Below, piece after piece: positions 11,493 through 20,524 of a DNA stretch of 64,000 nt; the first letter of the stretch is position 1; every line of letters starts with the position of its first letter. The position numbers and the translations under genes are program-made. The notes below the pieces were generated by a model. The model did not search any database. It had not been told where the DNA came from and saw only the letters and a list, made by a program, of their open reading frames with translations. The stretch spans positions 157,501 to 221,500 of the forward strand of contig CAUYUJ010004769.1 of assembly GCA_963575745.1 (NCBI GenBank), in the 5' to 3' direction. This DNA comes from Prorocentrum cordatum. Its lineage: Eukaryota > Sar > Dinophyceae > Prorocentrales > Prorocentraceae.

Positions 11493-11718
11493 TCATCAGG
11501 GGTAACTCGGGTCAGGGCTAACTCGGGTTCCTTCTTCGGGAATCCAAACCCGAGTTACCCCGGACCCGAGTTACCCCGGATAATTCGGGCGTCCAGAGCC
11601 CCGAATCATCAGGGGTAACTCAGGTCAGGGCTAACTCGGGTTCCTTTTTCGGGAATCCAAACCCGAGTTACCCCGGACCCGAGTTACCCCGGATAACTCG
11701 GGCGCCCAACTAGTGCGT
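11493..11718. repeat. Tandem pair of hairpin units, 113 bp each
   Basis: The block starting TCATCAGGGGTAACTC at 11493 recurs at 11606. Each unit holds GGTAACTCGGGT and CTAACTCGGGTTCC followed, after a short loop, by the complements GGAATCCAAACCCGAGTTA and ACCCGAGTTACC, so each can fold into a long stem. It is non-coding. Confidence 0.7.
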
Positions 11719-12537
11719 GCGCGGTCGCCTTCTGGATGCCATGACGTCTTTTTGCGGCAAAGCCTGTCACGAAGCTCCCACAAATAACCCCAGTGCCTTT
11801 GGCACTGGCACTTTGGGTTACGTCCTCCTCCGCTCTCATACAGGAAAGCTCACACAGTACATCCCTGCATGTGCTTCGTCAATCAGTGAGCGGAGCATGG
11901 ACCGATAATCGCAGGAGTGTGTTGCAATCCATGGCGTGTTCCTGCCAGTTGGCGAGTGATCCACATGTGTTGATGCAGTGTTGTGTTGTACCAGGCTCGC
12001 CAGCTCTGGTCCCTAATTCTGTTCTGTCAGGAGTAGGAAGACGTGAAGGTCATTCACTTTGCATTTACGGGGGACCTTGTCTGTCAAGTCATAAGTTGTA
12101 GATTCTTAGGTTCGACATGGCTTCGACGTGGTTTCGACACGTATTCAATGTTGATTCGACGATTGACTTGGATTCCTCTGTTATTCTACGCGAACAGCGT
12201 TACGATGGGACAGACAAGGTCCTTCGCGAGGGTGCGCCGCTAGTGCACCGAAACTCATATTCGATTTCGTTATGTGAGCCCTCCAGACGCATCCGAGGAC
12301 GCGCCAGAAAGAAAGAGAACGCCTCCGAGGGCCCAAAGAATGTACCAACACGGTTCTCGTACGGCCCTGGCTTCAGCGCCGGTGACGGCGCCAAGAAGAT
12401 TCGAGAGCAGTACAATCCGTCAACAATCCAGGGAACTATCTGATTTTGGCATCTCGTGGCCCTCAGGGACCTCTGCCAGGATTTTTGCCCAGGGTTTATG
12501 TGGATGCAATGCCTTTACTCTTCCATCGCTCGCTTAT

Positions 12538-12727
12538 GTCGGGCGTGTCCCCCTTCGGGTGGATGTTCGACGAGAGATATAGAATACCCCCAAAATGCCA
12601 CAAAAAGGCAACAAAAATACTCCAAAAATAGTCCCCAGACTATTTTTTACATTTTTTTGATTATCTTTGGGTCTTTAATAAAACATATTTTTTGTTGAAA
12701 GTCCCCCTGTAGGGGGGCAGGCCCGAC
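12538..12727. mobile_element. R5 TIR element, copy 1
   Basis: The left end GTCGGGCGTGTCCCCCTTCG and the right end CCCTGTAGGGGGGCAGGCCCGAC are imperfect inverted repeats bounding 190 bp of AT-richer, non-coding DNA. The same ends bound elements at 14943-15142 and 60207-60359. The pattern is MITE-like. Confidence 0.6.
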
Positions 12728-13582
12728 TTAGGGCCACGCCGGGGCCTCCGGGCGCCCACCGAGAGGCGAAGCTCCGGTCCCACAAGGCCCTGATCCAGAA
12801 GCAGCAGCGGGTGATCGCAGAGCACGAGGCGTGGCGGAGGGTTCGGGGGGGGGCCTCCCACTCCTCCTTCGACTAGACGTAAGAGTGACCTTTCGCCGGA
12901 GTGACCTGTGGTGCGGGCACAGATGGGTCCCCAGGTGGCTGAAAATGAAGCAGGAGCAGCGGCCTGCGCGCCCAGGTTTGGTCCCCCCGCGGCCCCAAAA
13001 AAGCCGCGCACCAAAGGTCACTCTTACCCAGGGTCACTCCTGCGTGTAGCCGACTCCTCCCCCTTGTCGCCCCGCCTGCGCTTTCCGTGGCCTCTCGCGC
13101 CCGTCGCGCGCCGTTCTGCCCTCGAGAAGGGGTGTGGTGCCGTATATTATATGATGGTGCTGTAGGTGCATGGGCTTGCAATTGGGGCGTGCAGTACGTT
13201 CCGTTGCGCACATGTAGTGCTGGGTTTTCGCGTGCAATGCGGTAGTTGCAATACAAATAAACACAATTCTCTGGCGCAATGTATTTACAGTGCCATTGGC
13301 CCGAACCTAACTGCACCACCCCCTTTCAGCTGGACCCCCTTTTGGGTCAACCACACACCCTCTCGTGAGGTGGTCTTTGTATGCTCGAAGCATGGTGAGG
13401 ATCCCGGTAATTACGAAGCGGCGCTCGTTGCTGGCTCGGGTGCCGGGGTGGCAAGCCACTCCGCAGGCAGCGGGGCGGAAGGTGCAAAGGGTTCCAGCGT
13501 AACTATGCGTTTTTCTCCCCTGGTGGCCGCAAGCGATTCGGGACCTGGATCTTGGCCCCCAGCTCCACCACCAATTCTCAGA

Positions 13583-13748
13583 GGAGGAAAAGGTACCCAT
13601 ACCTCTACTCTGCCCCCGTTTTCCCCTTTTGGGGCCTCCTGGGCCGCCCTCGTCGCCACCGCTGCTGGATTCGCCTCGAAATCCTGGTCAGAATACGCCC
13701 AGGGAGAGGTCCGGGGGCTAGTGGTATCGGTACCTTTTGGTTTCCCCT
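13583..13748. mobile_element. R4 TIR element, copy 1
   Basis: The left arm AAAAGGTACCCATACC opposes the right arm GGTATCGGTACCTTTT. The conserved core GGATTCGCCTCGAAATCCTG, then GTCAGAA and GAGAGGTCC, is shared with 60003-60150 and 62956-63110. It is non-coding and about 165 bp long. Confidence 0.65.
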
Positions 13749-13749
13749 A

Positions 13750-14940
13750 CCACCACCTCCCGGGCTGCTGATCCTCCTCCCGAGCCTCTTCTTCACCCCA
13801 CTCCCCGTCTAGAGCGACTCATTCATTGCATTTCGTGGCGGACGCAGGTTCCATTCCACTCGCCATGTTGTGAGGCTACGTGACTGGGCAATCGCGGACA
13901 ACTATGTCAAGGCTCCTGTTGAGGCGTGAGGGAAGGGACCGCCATCGCCTATGAGGTCCCCTCCCCCAAGTGCGAAATCCAGGCCTCGGAGTGAATTTGC
14001 GAACGCTCGTGTCGCATTCATCTGTCAATGCCCCCCCTCCCCCAATGCTTGAAGTTGGCGGCGGGCCTGATGACTTGCATTTCGACGTCGGTTTCCCCCG
14101 CGCGGCTGCCAACTTCGAATTTGGGGGAAAGGGGGAGTGGGCATTAATTGGTTCCCCCTGCCGTCGCCTACGTATGGGCCATAGGCGATTATGATCTTTC
14201 GGATCGTGCGTTATATGTTTATGCCTTCCCGATATGCACGACATTTCCTTCATGATACCTGGAATGAGATGCGGGAGATAGTTTTGAAGGACAAGGAGGT
14301 TTCTTAGAATTTCGAGGTCATGCCAGCCCAAACCGCATTTCTTTCGGTCTCGACAATGGCGGGGGCGACATTGGATGCGCGATCCGGAGGGACTTTGCAG
14401 GGGCGCGTCGGCAGTTTCTGAAGGCACTGTTGTCCAGGATTGTGGGAGCGCCCTCGGATGATCCAAGGCGCAGTTCCACGCCAGGCATCCTGGGGCTGCG
14501 CAGCTCGTTTGTGCTGGGGGGGGAGGGCCCTGGGCGGCTCCAGCGCCAGGGGCCGGACAGGGCTGGCAGCCTTGCGCTGCCCCGCGCCGCTTCCACCTTT
14601 TGTGAGCGCCAGGGGCCGGGGAGGCGGGGCCGCCCACCAGGGGAGCACTAGGGGTCACATCAACGAGGGGTCCCGAGGGTCCCAAGGCTTCCAGGGTTCC
14701 CAGTGGCTCTCTCTCATGATGTCCTGGACCGGCTGTGCCGCCGGATGGGGCGATCCAAAAAGGGCCTTGCCTTCGCGAGTAGTAGGAGTTGTCATCTCTT
14801 CCGTGGCTGCAGGTCGGCGGAAGTAAAACGAGGCCGCCTCCGCCGGCGGAAGTTCGGCGGAAGTCGGCGGAAGTAAAACACGGAAGAGATATTGGAGCGC
14901 ATCTTGAGCCAGTCTTGCAGTCGAAACCGATGGTAAGGTG
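13750..14940. other. Stretch without supported genes
   Basis: No convincing gene. GGCGGAAGTTCGGCGGAAGT direct repeats occur at 14815-14880. A small ORF at 13970-14194 has no recognisable features. Confidence 0.35.
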
Positions 14941-14942
14941 AA

Positions 14943-15142
14943 GTCGGGCCTTAAAAAATATGAAACATAGTATGGGGACGATGTGCTGAGTATGTGTGTG
15001 CCTATGTTTAATCATGTTTTGAGTATGCTTGCATTTGCCGCCCAAAATGTTTGTCTATGTTTAATCATGTTTTGAGTATGCTTTTATTTTTCGCCCAACA
15101 TGTTTTTGGCCCACAAACCGCCTCTAGGGGGCCAGGCCCGAC
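14943..15142. mobile_element. R5 TIR element, copy 2
   Basis: The left end GTCGGGCCTTAAAAAATATG opposes the right end CTAGGGGGCCAGGCCCGAC. The interior contains an internal duplication, GTCTATGTTTAATCATG appearing twice about 60 bp apart. An R10 copy follows almost directly. Confidence 0.5.
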
Positions 15143-15150
15143 CTGATTGT

Positions 15151-15460
15151 AAGGACGAGCGACAGCCCGAAGGGCACCCCTGCATCCTTGCCTCCTCGGT
15201 CCGTCCTGAAACCACTCTCGATGGCTGGCCCGCTCGAAGTGCCTCGACATGGGCGTCCACGGGGCTTGCACCCTTTCAGGAGGAGAAAACACACAGACAG
15301 AGCATCAATCGTCGATTCCAAGGAACATGTGGAAAAATATGAGAAGTGGGGGGAAAGACGGAAACCCAGAACAAATATTTGTTTGGTGGGATTTTTGGAT
15401 TTGTGTGCTTTTATGTGTATGTCCTGGGGCCCCTCACTTGCACCTTATCGCGCATCCTCG
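15151..15460 (+). repeat. R10 repeat interrupted by an R1 element
   Basis: The left part (15151-15275), AAGGACGAGCGACAGCCCGA to CTTGCACCCTT, and the right part (15437-15460), CTTGCACCTTATCGCGCATC, together reconstitute the order seen at 26602-26742 and 63220-63376. The R1 element lies between them, so this is a nested insertion. Confidence 0.55.
15276..15436 (+). mobile_element. R1 introner-like element, copy 2 (nested)
   Basis: It runs from TCAGGAGGAGAAAAC to GGGGCCCCTCA, with the family landmarks ATCGTCGATTCC and GAGAAGTGGGGGGAAAGAC. It is flanked by CTTGCACC on both sides (15265-15272 and 15437-15444). The left copy has extra CTT bases before the element, so the exact duplication length is uncertain. 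Confidence 0.65.
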
Positions 15461-15485
15461 CTCTCAGTTTTGACGGTATCCCGCT

Positions 15486-15712
15486 AGGCATCCTAGATGG
15501 GGTCAGAGTAGATGGGGTCGGATGAGCGCGCCACATCGCCGATGCATCGGCGATGCGGCTCGATGTGGAGACTGATTTTTTTCGCGCCGGCGTCGCAGAC
15601 GCATCGCCGATGTCGCCGATGCATCGCCGATGCATTGGCGATGCATTGGCGATGCATCGCGCGGCGCGATCCTCCGACCCCAGCAGCTGCTTGGACCCAA
15701 TCTAGGAGGCCT
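15486..15712. mobile_element. R2 foldback element, copy 3
   Basis: The left arm AGGCATCCTAGATGGGGTCA opposes the right arm ACCCAATCTAGGAGGCCT. The core has repeated GCCGATGCATCGGCGATGCG palindromes, as in the copies at 6217 and 6610. Confidence 0.65.
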
Positions 15713-15788
15713 CGACGGTCGCGCATCCTTACCATCAGTGTTGACTGTATCCCGAGCCGTTCTCCCCATGACATCACCCTCGCCCCAG

Positions 15789-15869
15789 CCAGCCCCCCCT
15801 CCTCCTCCTCCTCCTCCTCCTCCTCCTCCTCCTCCTCCTCCTCCTCCTCCTCCTCCTCCTCCCCCTCCC
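15789..15869 (+). repeat. (TCC)n microsatellite before spliced-leader relics
   Basis: About 70 bp of TCC triplets ending CCCCCTCCCCC, directly adjoining the spliced-leader relics. It probably served as the integration site of the leader-tagged cDNA (inference). Confidence 0.85.
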
Positions 15870-15905
15870 CCGCAGCCATTTTTGCTCAAGCCATTTTGGC
15901 TCAAG
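15870..15905 (+). other. Tandem relics of the dinoflagellate spliced leader
   Basis: CGCAGCCATTTTTGCTCAAG (15871-15890), a diverged leader, is joined without spacer to CCATTTTGGCTCAAG (15891-15905), a 5'-truncated leader. In dinoflagellates every mature nuclear mRNA can receive a 22-nt leader by trans-splicing. A genomic copy marks a cDNA that was reverse-transcribed and inserted; two in a row mark two such cycles. The PPR-like sequence begins just downstream. Confidence 0.85.
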
Positions 15906-17411
15906 TTGGTCGGCGCGACCTGGGTCCTCCGGGCGGCGCGCGGCGGGCGCGCGCTTGGGTGCCATGGGGGTCCGACATCGCCCGGCCTCCGTCGGGATGC
16001 GCGGCTTCAAGGGCTTCCAGAGCGGCCGACAGTACTTCGCAAAGTATTACGCCGCTTGGTCGTCGGTCGACAAGCGGTGGCAGCAGGGGCTGCGCGGCGG
16101 AGGACGAGCCAAACGCCATCAGCTACAGCGCAGGAGTAGGGGCCTCGTGGCAGCTCCGTCGCAGTTCGCCGTCGCCAGCACCGATTATCCGTGGAGGTTG
16201 GACGTAGCCCATACATGTCTAAACCAAGTGCGAGAAGTGAGTAGCGAAGCTGGAGCTCAAAGATGAAGGCCGAGCCCAATGCCATCATCTACAGCGCGGC
16301 GATCAGGGCATTTCGGGGGCGAAAGCCGCAGCCCGACGTCGCCAGGCAAGTTTTCGTGTCGAAGTTTGACGCATCCCGTATATTGCACTGCGTGGGCGAG
16401 ACGAGGGAGGCGAAGCGGGAGCCCGAGTTCTACATCTACTGCCTTAGGAGCAGCGAGTGCGGGAATGAAGGGCAGTGGCGGCGGGTTTCGCCACACCCCG
16501 AGAGAGCCCAAGGGCGCAGGAGCTCTGAAGGACGAGCCCAGTGCCATCATCTACTACGGTGGGGTCAGGGGATTTGGGAGGCGACGTCGCAGCCCGACAT
16601 CGCCGTCACAGGTTTCCAGGGTACGTTATACGCATGTGAGAAGCGGGAGGCAAAGCTGGAGCCTGAGATCCACAGTTACAGCCTAGTGAGCAGCGCGTGC
16701 GACAATGCAGCCCATGAGGAAGGGTATCGGGCACGCAGAAGGACGAGCCCAACACCATCATCCACAGCTTTGGAAATCTGGGTATGCGGGAGGCGAAGGC
16801 GCAGCCCGACGTCGCCTGTAAGGAATTCCAGAGGTTGCTAAACGAACGCGAGAAGTGGGAGGCAAAGCTGGAGCCTGAGATCTACGCTGCAGCCTAGTGA
16901 GCAGCGCGTGCGACAATGCAGCCCATGAGGAAGTTGACCGGGCACGCAGAAGGACGAGCCCAACACCATCATCCACTGTTTTGGGAATCTGGGCATGCGG
17001 GAGGCGAAGTCGCAGCCCGACGTCGCCTGCAATGATTTCCAGAGGTTGTTAGACGCATGCGAGAAGTGGGAGGCGAAGCTGGGGCCCAGAACTACAGCTA
17101 CAGCCTTGGGAGCAGCGCCTGCGAGAATGCATGGCAGCGGCGGCCGTTTTCGCCACACTCCGTGCGAGCCCAAAAGGAAGGGCACGCAGAAAGACGAGAC
17201 TAATGCCATCACCCACTGTTCTGGAGGCGAAGTCGCAGACCGACGCCGCCAGCACAAATCCTGAGAGTTTGACGGAAGCCCATACATCTCCCGGCGTTTG
17301 TGAGAAGCGGGAGGCGAACATGGTGCCCTATATTGCCAGCCACTGCTACAACCTAGGGATCAGCGAGACGACTGAGCCCGCCCTGAAGGCAGGCGAAGGA
17401 GGAGCCATATG
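15906..17411 (+). pseudogene. Degenerate PPR (pentatricopeptide) retrogene
   Basis: Downstream of the leader relics, possible starts at 15964 and 15997 open a frame reading MRGFKGFQSGRQYFAKYY. PPR-like repeat cores are scattered over all three frames: DEPNAISYSAGVGAS (near 16105), MKAEPNAIIYSAAIRAF (16263), KDEPSAIIYYGGVRGF (near 16530), KLEPEIHSYSLVSSACDNA (near 16650) and SQPDVACNDFQRLLDACEK (near 17010). PPR proteins bind organellar RNA through arrays of 35-residue helical hairpins; the spacing of about 105 bp here fits that family. Frequent frame changes and stops indicate a dead copy. Blocks of about 110-150 bp around 16610, 16790 and 16995 are near-duplicates of each other. The identification as PPR is firm; the function of the ancestor is not knowable from this. 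Confidence 0.75.
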
Positions 17412-17766
17412 ACACTTGTTTCAATGTTGGTATCTGCGCATTCCGATTCAGGCTGCCGACGCAAAGGGCTGAGCAGCGGCAGATGAGCGATCGAGCCGAT
17501 ACATGGAGACGAATTTCTTGCGCGCGCGTGTGCGTGTGCGCGCTGTGCCTGCGCGTGCGTCAGGCACCCCGCTTCAGGGGGTAGGTGCATTCTCCCGCAA
17601 CAGGGCCCTTGTTCGCCCTTTTTCAACGTCGGTAGCGTTTTGCCCTCTCTGCGGTTCCCTGGCGCAGCCTCGGCCGCAGTGGATGAGATTGGTGGCTCAG
17701 CGCCACAAGGTTTCGGCTTAGGGTCTGGTCGGCTAACCCTTAGCCTCCCTCATCAGCCAAGTGATG

Positions 17767-17827
17767 TTCCTCCCTTCCCTCCTCCTCCTCCTCCTCCTCC
17801 TCCTCCTCCTCCTCCTCATCCTCATCC

Positions 17828-17860
<33 letters not shown>
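17767..17860 (+). repeat. (TCC)n then (ATC)n microsatellite
   Basis: TCC triplets (to about 17818) shift into CTCATC and then pure ATC triplets. This is the left flank of the spliced-leader retrogene, and its last bases are part of the target-site duplication. Confidence 0.9.
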
Positions 17861-17864
<4 letters not shown>

Positions 17865-17876
17865 CCCCCTTCCCCT
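17857..17876. repeat. Target-site duplication, left copy (20 bp)
   Basis: ATCATCCACCCCCTTCCCCT is identical to 19727-19746. It ends at the base before the spliced leader. Flanking bases differ on both sides (C/A before, T/C after), so the match is exactly 20 bp. Confidence 0.8.
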
Positions 17877-17898
17877 TCCGTAGCCATTTTGGCTCAAG
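17877..17898 (+). other. Intact dinoflagellate spliced-leader sequence in genomic DNA
   Basis: The 22 bases at 17877-17898 match the dinoflagellate leader consensus throughout, including GTAGCCATTTTGGCTCAAG at the 3' part. The sequence is joined to an 82-bp untranslated stretch and an ATG at 17981, as in a mature trans-spliced mRNA. A donor GT should follow the leader in a leader-RNA gene; here GC follows, so this is a cDNA copy and not a leader-RNA gene. Confidence 0.92.
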
Positions 17899-17980
17899 GC
17901 CACAGCGGGATTCGGTCCTCCGAGCTTCTGCTGCGCTACGTGCTGGTTGCAATTCCCACGCTCACATCAGTGATTTCGGC

Positions 17981-19726
17981 ATGAGTCGCGGTTCTCCCGT
18001 GAACCTTCTCTTTGGTGCTTTACGCAAGGCGGGTAAGCATGCCAAACTCAACGTGCACAGCTCCCAGGCGTTTGCTGGTGCGGCTTTCGCGCTTCACTTG
18101 CTTAAAGATGAGCTGGTTGTGGGCATCCCTCAGACGACTGGCGATTCTGACTACAACGCTCGTGTTCTATCACTGGAACAAGCGGTTCTGCTTCAACGGC
18201 ATCTCGAGATAGATTGCGGTTTTCCACACATTCGTAACCACAATGATTGTGTGCTACTCGCTGCGGAGTCTGGCAGGTTTGATGCACAAGCCGTGGCCTC
18301 CATGTCAGCGATCTGTTCACGTGGGAACTCTGCTCGCCACCGGCGGTGGCGCCAAGGACTCTATCGCAAGAAGTTTCGACTAAAAAAAGGAGGCCGCTGA
18401 GTTTCACCCGTCAACACAGGTTAATGTTTGCCAAACGGACCTTCTGTTGCAGGAGCTTGCTGGTGTTTCGGGTGCTCTTCATGATCCTCCTGGTGTTCGT
18501 GCCGTCGGTTCTCCTGAGCCTGGTCTTCCTGGTGGTCTTCCTGATTCTCTCCATGGGCCCGCAGATCTTCCTGGTGTTCTTCATGATTCTCCTCATCGTC
18601 TCCCTGGTTTTCGTGCCGATCAATTTCCTGAGCCTGTTCGTTCCGCTCCTGGGCCTGGTCTTCTGGAGCGTCATGTGGGTCGTGCTGATCCTCCTCCTGC
18701 TGGTCTTCCGGATTCTCTGCTCGATCTTCCTGGTGTTCGTGCCGAGGTTCTTCCAGGGCCTGATCGTTCGGTTCTCGAGCCTGTTCTCTGGGAGCCCGGC
18801 CATCGTGATCCTCCTGGTGTTCCTGCCGTCGGTTCTCCTGAGCCTGATCTTCCTGGTTGTCTTCCTGATTCTCCTCATGAGCTCCCAGATCTTCCTGGTG
18901 TTCTTCCTGATTCTCTTCGTCGTCTCCCTGGTTTTCGTGCCGATCCATTTCCAGAGCCTGATCGTGCAGTTCCTGAGCCTGGTCTTCTGGAGCTTCATGT
19001 GGGTCGTGCTGATCCTCCTCATGCTGGTCTTCCTGATTCTCTCCTCGACCTTCCTGGTGTTCGTGCTGAAGTTCCTCCAGAGCCTGATCGTTTCTTTCTC
19101 GAGCCTGTTCTTTGGGAGCCAGGCCGTCGTGTGGGACCTGGCGAGCCTGGGGAAGTCGTTCAAGATTCTGGTATGGACCTTAATGACCTTCAGCGTATGC
19201 TTGACTCGATGTTTGAGAAGCTCTGCGAGAGTATCGATCGTGTGCTTCATCTTCCTGAAGATTGTGGAATTCAATCTGTCCAACATCCTGAAAGCCTTCG
19301 CGCTGACTCTTCGGCCTCTTCTGTTCCTGCAGATTCTCTTATCCGACCTGGTCGTACTGCTTCGGTCTCTGAGTTGGAACGTTGTCGGAAGCTTCTGCGC
19401 GATGGTGGAAATTACCTATGGCGAGGTCCTCTTCCTGGCAGTACTGAGCCTCGCCGATCCCGACCCCTCGACCGTGGAGTTAACAGATGGTTAAACGAAT
19501 GGGACTGACTGGCATTCTCTTGAGGGTCGACCTATCTGCAGGCTTTATGGTTGGTCTGCTTTTGGTGTGGAATATGGCGTGGTGGCCTACCCCGGTCTGT
19601 ACATCGGTTTCGGCGTGCCCCTCTACTTCATAGGTGCCAATGACATCTTCAACGCGGCGGGACTGGCCCATCCTATGCGGACCCACGGCGAACTCTGGTG
19701 CGATGAACCCTGGGGTAGGAAAAACA
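17981..19726 (+). CDS. Spliced-leader-tagged retrogene, unrecognised repeat protein
   Basis: The start codon at 17981 is the first ATG after the leader. Three consecutive open segments each need a skip of one base. Segment 1 (17981-18400, 139 codons) is basic near its end (GLYRKKFRLKKGGR). It meets a run of seven A at 18382-18388, after which frame 0 continues EAAEFHPSTQVNVCQTDLLL. Segment 2 (to 19508) is Pro/Leu/Asp/Glu-rich with 36-residue repeats (for example LPGFRADPFPEPDRAVPEPG), then a helical stretch, MLDSMFEKLCESIDRVLHL, and ends RGVNRWLNEWD. Segment 3 (19510-19726) reads WHSLEGRPICRLYGWSAFGV onward, and runs out of the insert without a stop at a short A-run. Codons in segment 2 often end in T (CCT, GGT, GAT), unlike the C/G-ending Helitron genes. 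No known domain was recognised. Whether the frame breaks are real decay or homopolymer errors is undecided. Confidence 0.55.
18501..19148 (+). repeat. 324-bp in-frame tandem repeat, two copies
   Basis: The GCCGTCGGTTCTCCTGAGCC block at 18501 recurs at 18825. Each 324-bp (108-codon) unit is made of three related subunits of about 108 bp (36 codons). Because the unit is a multiple of three, other frames and the reverse strand also stay open. The reverse strand reads Glu/Gln/Asp/His-rich and frame 1 reads Phe/Leu/Val-rich; both are treated as shadows. Confidence 0.75.
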
Positions 19727-19746
19727 ATCATCCACCCCCTTCCCCT
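19727..19746. repeat. Target-site duplication, right copy (20 bp)
   Basis: Exact repeat of 17857-17876. It follows the end of the insert, GGTAGGAAAAACA, whose five A residues may be a short tail or an internal priming site. Confidence 0.8.
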
Positions 19747-19803
19747 CCCCCTCCTCCTCCTCCTCCTCCTCCTCCTCCTCCTCCTCCTCTTCCTCCTCCC
19801 TCC
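19747..19803 (+). repeat. (TCC)n microsatellite, right flank of the retrogene
   Basis: CCCCTCC followed by TCC triplets. Together with 17767-17860 it reconstructs a single pyrimidine-rich pre-insertion site. Confidence 0.85.
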
Positions 19804-19984
19804 CCTGCGAGCGCCCGGCGCTGCCCCCCCCGGCGTCCACGCAGGCCCGCCTCAAGGAGTACGGGGCCCGCGTGCTCTCGGCGCAGCTCCGCGACGAGAG
19901 GCGGTCCTCTCCGCTCGAGAGGGAAGGAGACAGGCAGAGATACATGTAATCGCCGACTCCCAGGACAACATGGCACCCTTCGAG

Positions 19985-20175
19985 GAAGAACGAACGCCAT
20001 AAACATAAACTGTTTGGCGCTCCGCGCGGATTTCTTGGATCCGCGCTGGGCCCCCCGGGCGGCGCATCAGGCGCCGCCACTGGCGCGCTCCGCGCGCCAG
20101 GGAGAGGGGTCCAGCGCGAATTCAAGAAATCCGCGCGGAGCGCCAAAAGCTTGTGTTTATGTGGTTCGTTCTTTT
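19985..20175. mobile_element. R3 TIR element, copy 1
   Basis: The left arm GAACGAACGCCATAAACATA, continuing to TTGGCGCTCCGCGCGGATTT, is matched in reverse complement at the right end (AAATCCGCGCGGAGCGCCAA, then TTTATGTGGTTCGTTC). The arms are about 55 bp long with few mismatches. A GCGCGCTCCGCGCGCC palindrome sits in the middle. Non-coding. Confidence 0.75.
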
Positions 20176-20344
20176 TCTAAGGAAAACACGTTGGTGCCCT
20201 AGGTGTCTTTGGTTTCGATGGTTTTGCGATGGAAAGCGTGGCGTTCCCACTAAAAATCCACGGACGTCCTGGGCTCGCAAAGTTGGGTTTCTTGTGGAGG
20301 GTTTCTGGTGGACTGGTCTCCGCTGTACGGGCACCGAAACAAAA

Positions 20345-20521
20345 AACAACACGACATAAGCATAATGTTCGGAGGTCCGCGCGGATTTCCTGGATCCTCG
20401 TTGGAACCCCCTGGCGGCGCCGCCCCTGGCGCGCTCCGGGCGCCAGCGAGGGGGTCCAGCGCCGATCCGAGAAATCAGCGCGCGCCTCAGAAGTCGAATG
20501 CTTATGTTCTTGGTTTGTTCC
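20345..20521. mobile_element. R3 TIR element, copy 2
   Basis: The left arm AACACGACATAAGCATAATG, then GGTCCGCGCGGATTTCCTGG, opposes the right arm GAGAAATCAGCGCGCGCCTC, then GCTTATGTTCTTGGTTTGTT. It is more diverged than copy 1 and lies 170 bp downstream of it. Confidence 0.65.
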
Positions 20522-20524
20522 CCG

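Noticed and set aside
17877-17898. Spliced-leader RNA gene
   Set aside because: The leader is not followed by a GT donor and is joined to a UTR and ORF inside a target-site duplication.
18376-18392. Programmed -1 frameshift site (A AAA AAA in phase)
   Set aside because: A -1 shift would enter the hydrophobic shadow frame. The plausible continuation needs a one-base forward skip, and a homopolymer error is simpler.
18411-19286. Reverse-strand Glu/Gln/Asp/His-rich and Arg/Thr-rich frames
   Set aside because: These are shadows of the same tandem repeat. The leader and target-site duplication fix the + strand as the transcribed one.
18346-19494. 382-codon very hydrophobic frame resembling a multi-pass membrane protein
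   Set aside because: It lies over the 324-bp tandem repeat, whose unit length keeps several frames open. The neighbouring frame has the ordinary protein-like ends and continues the leader-proximal ORF better.
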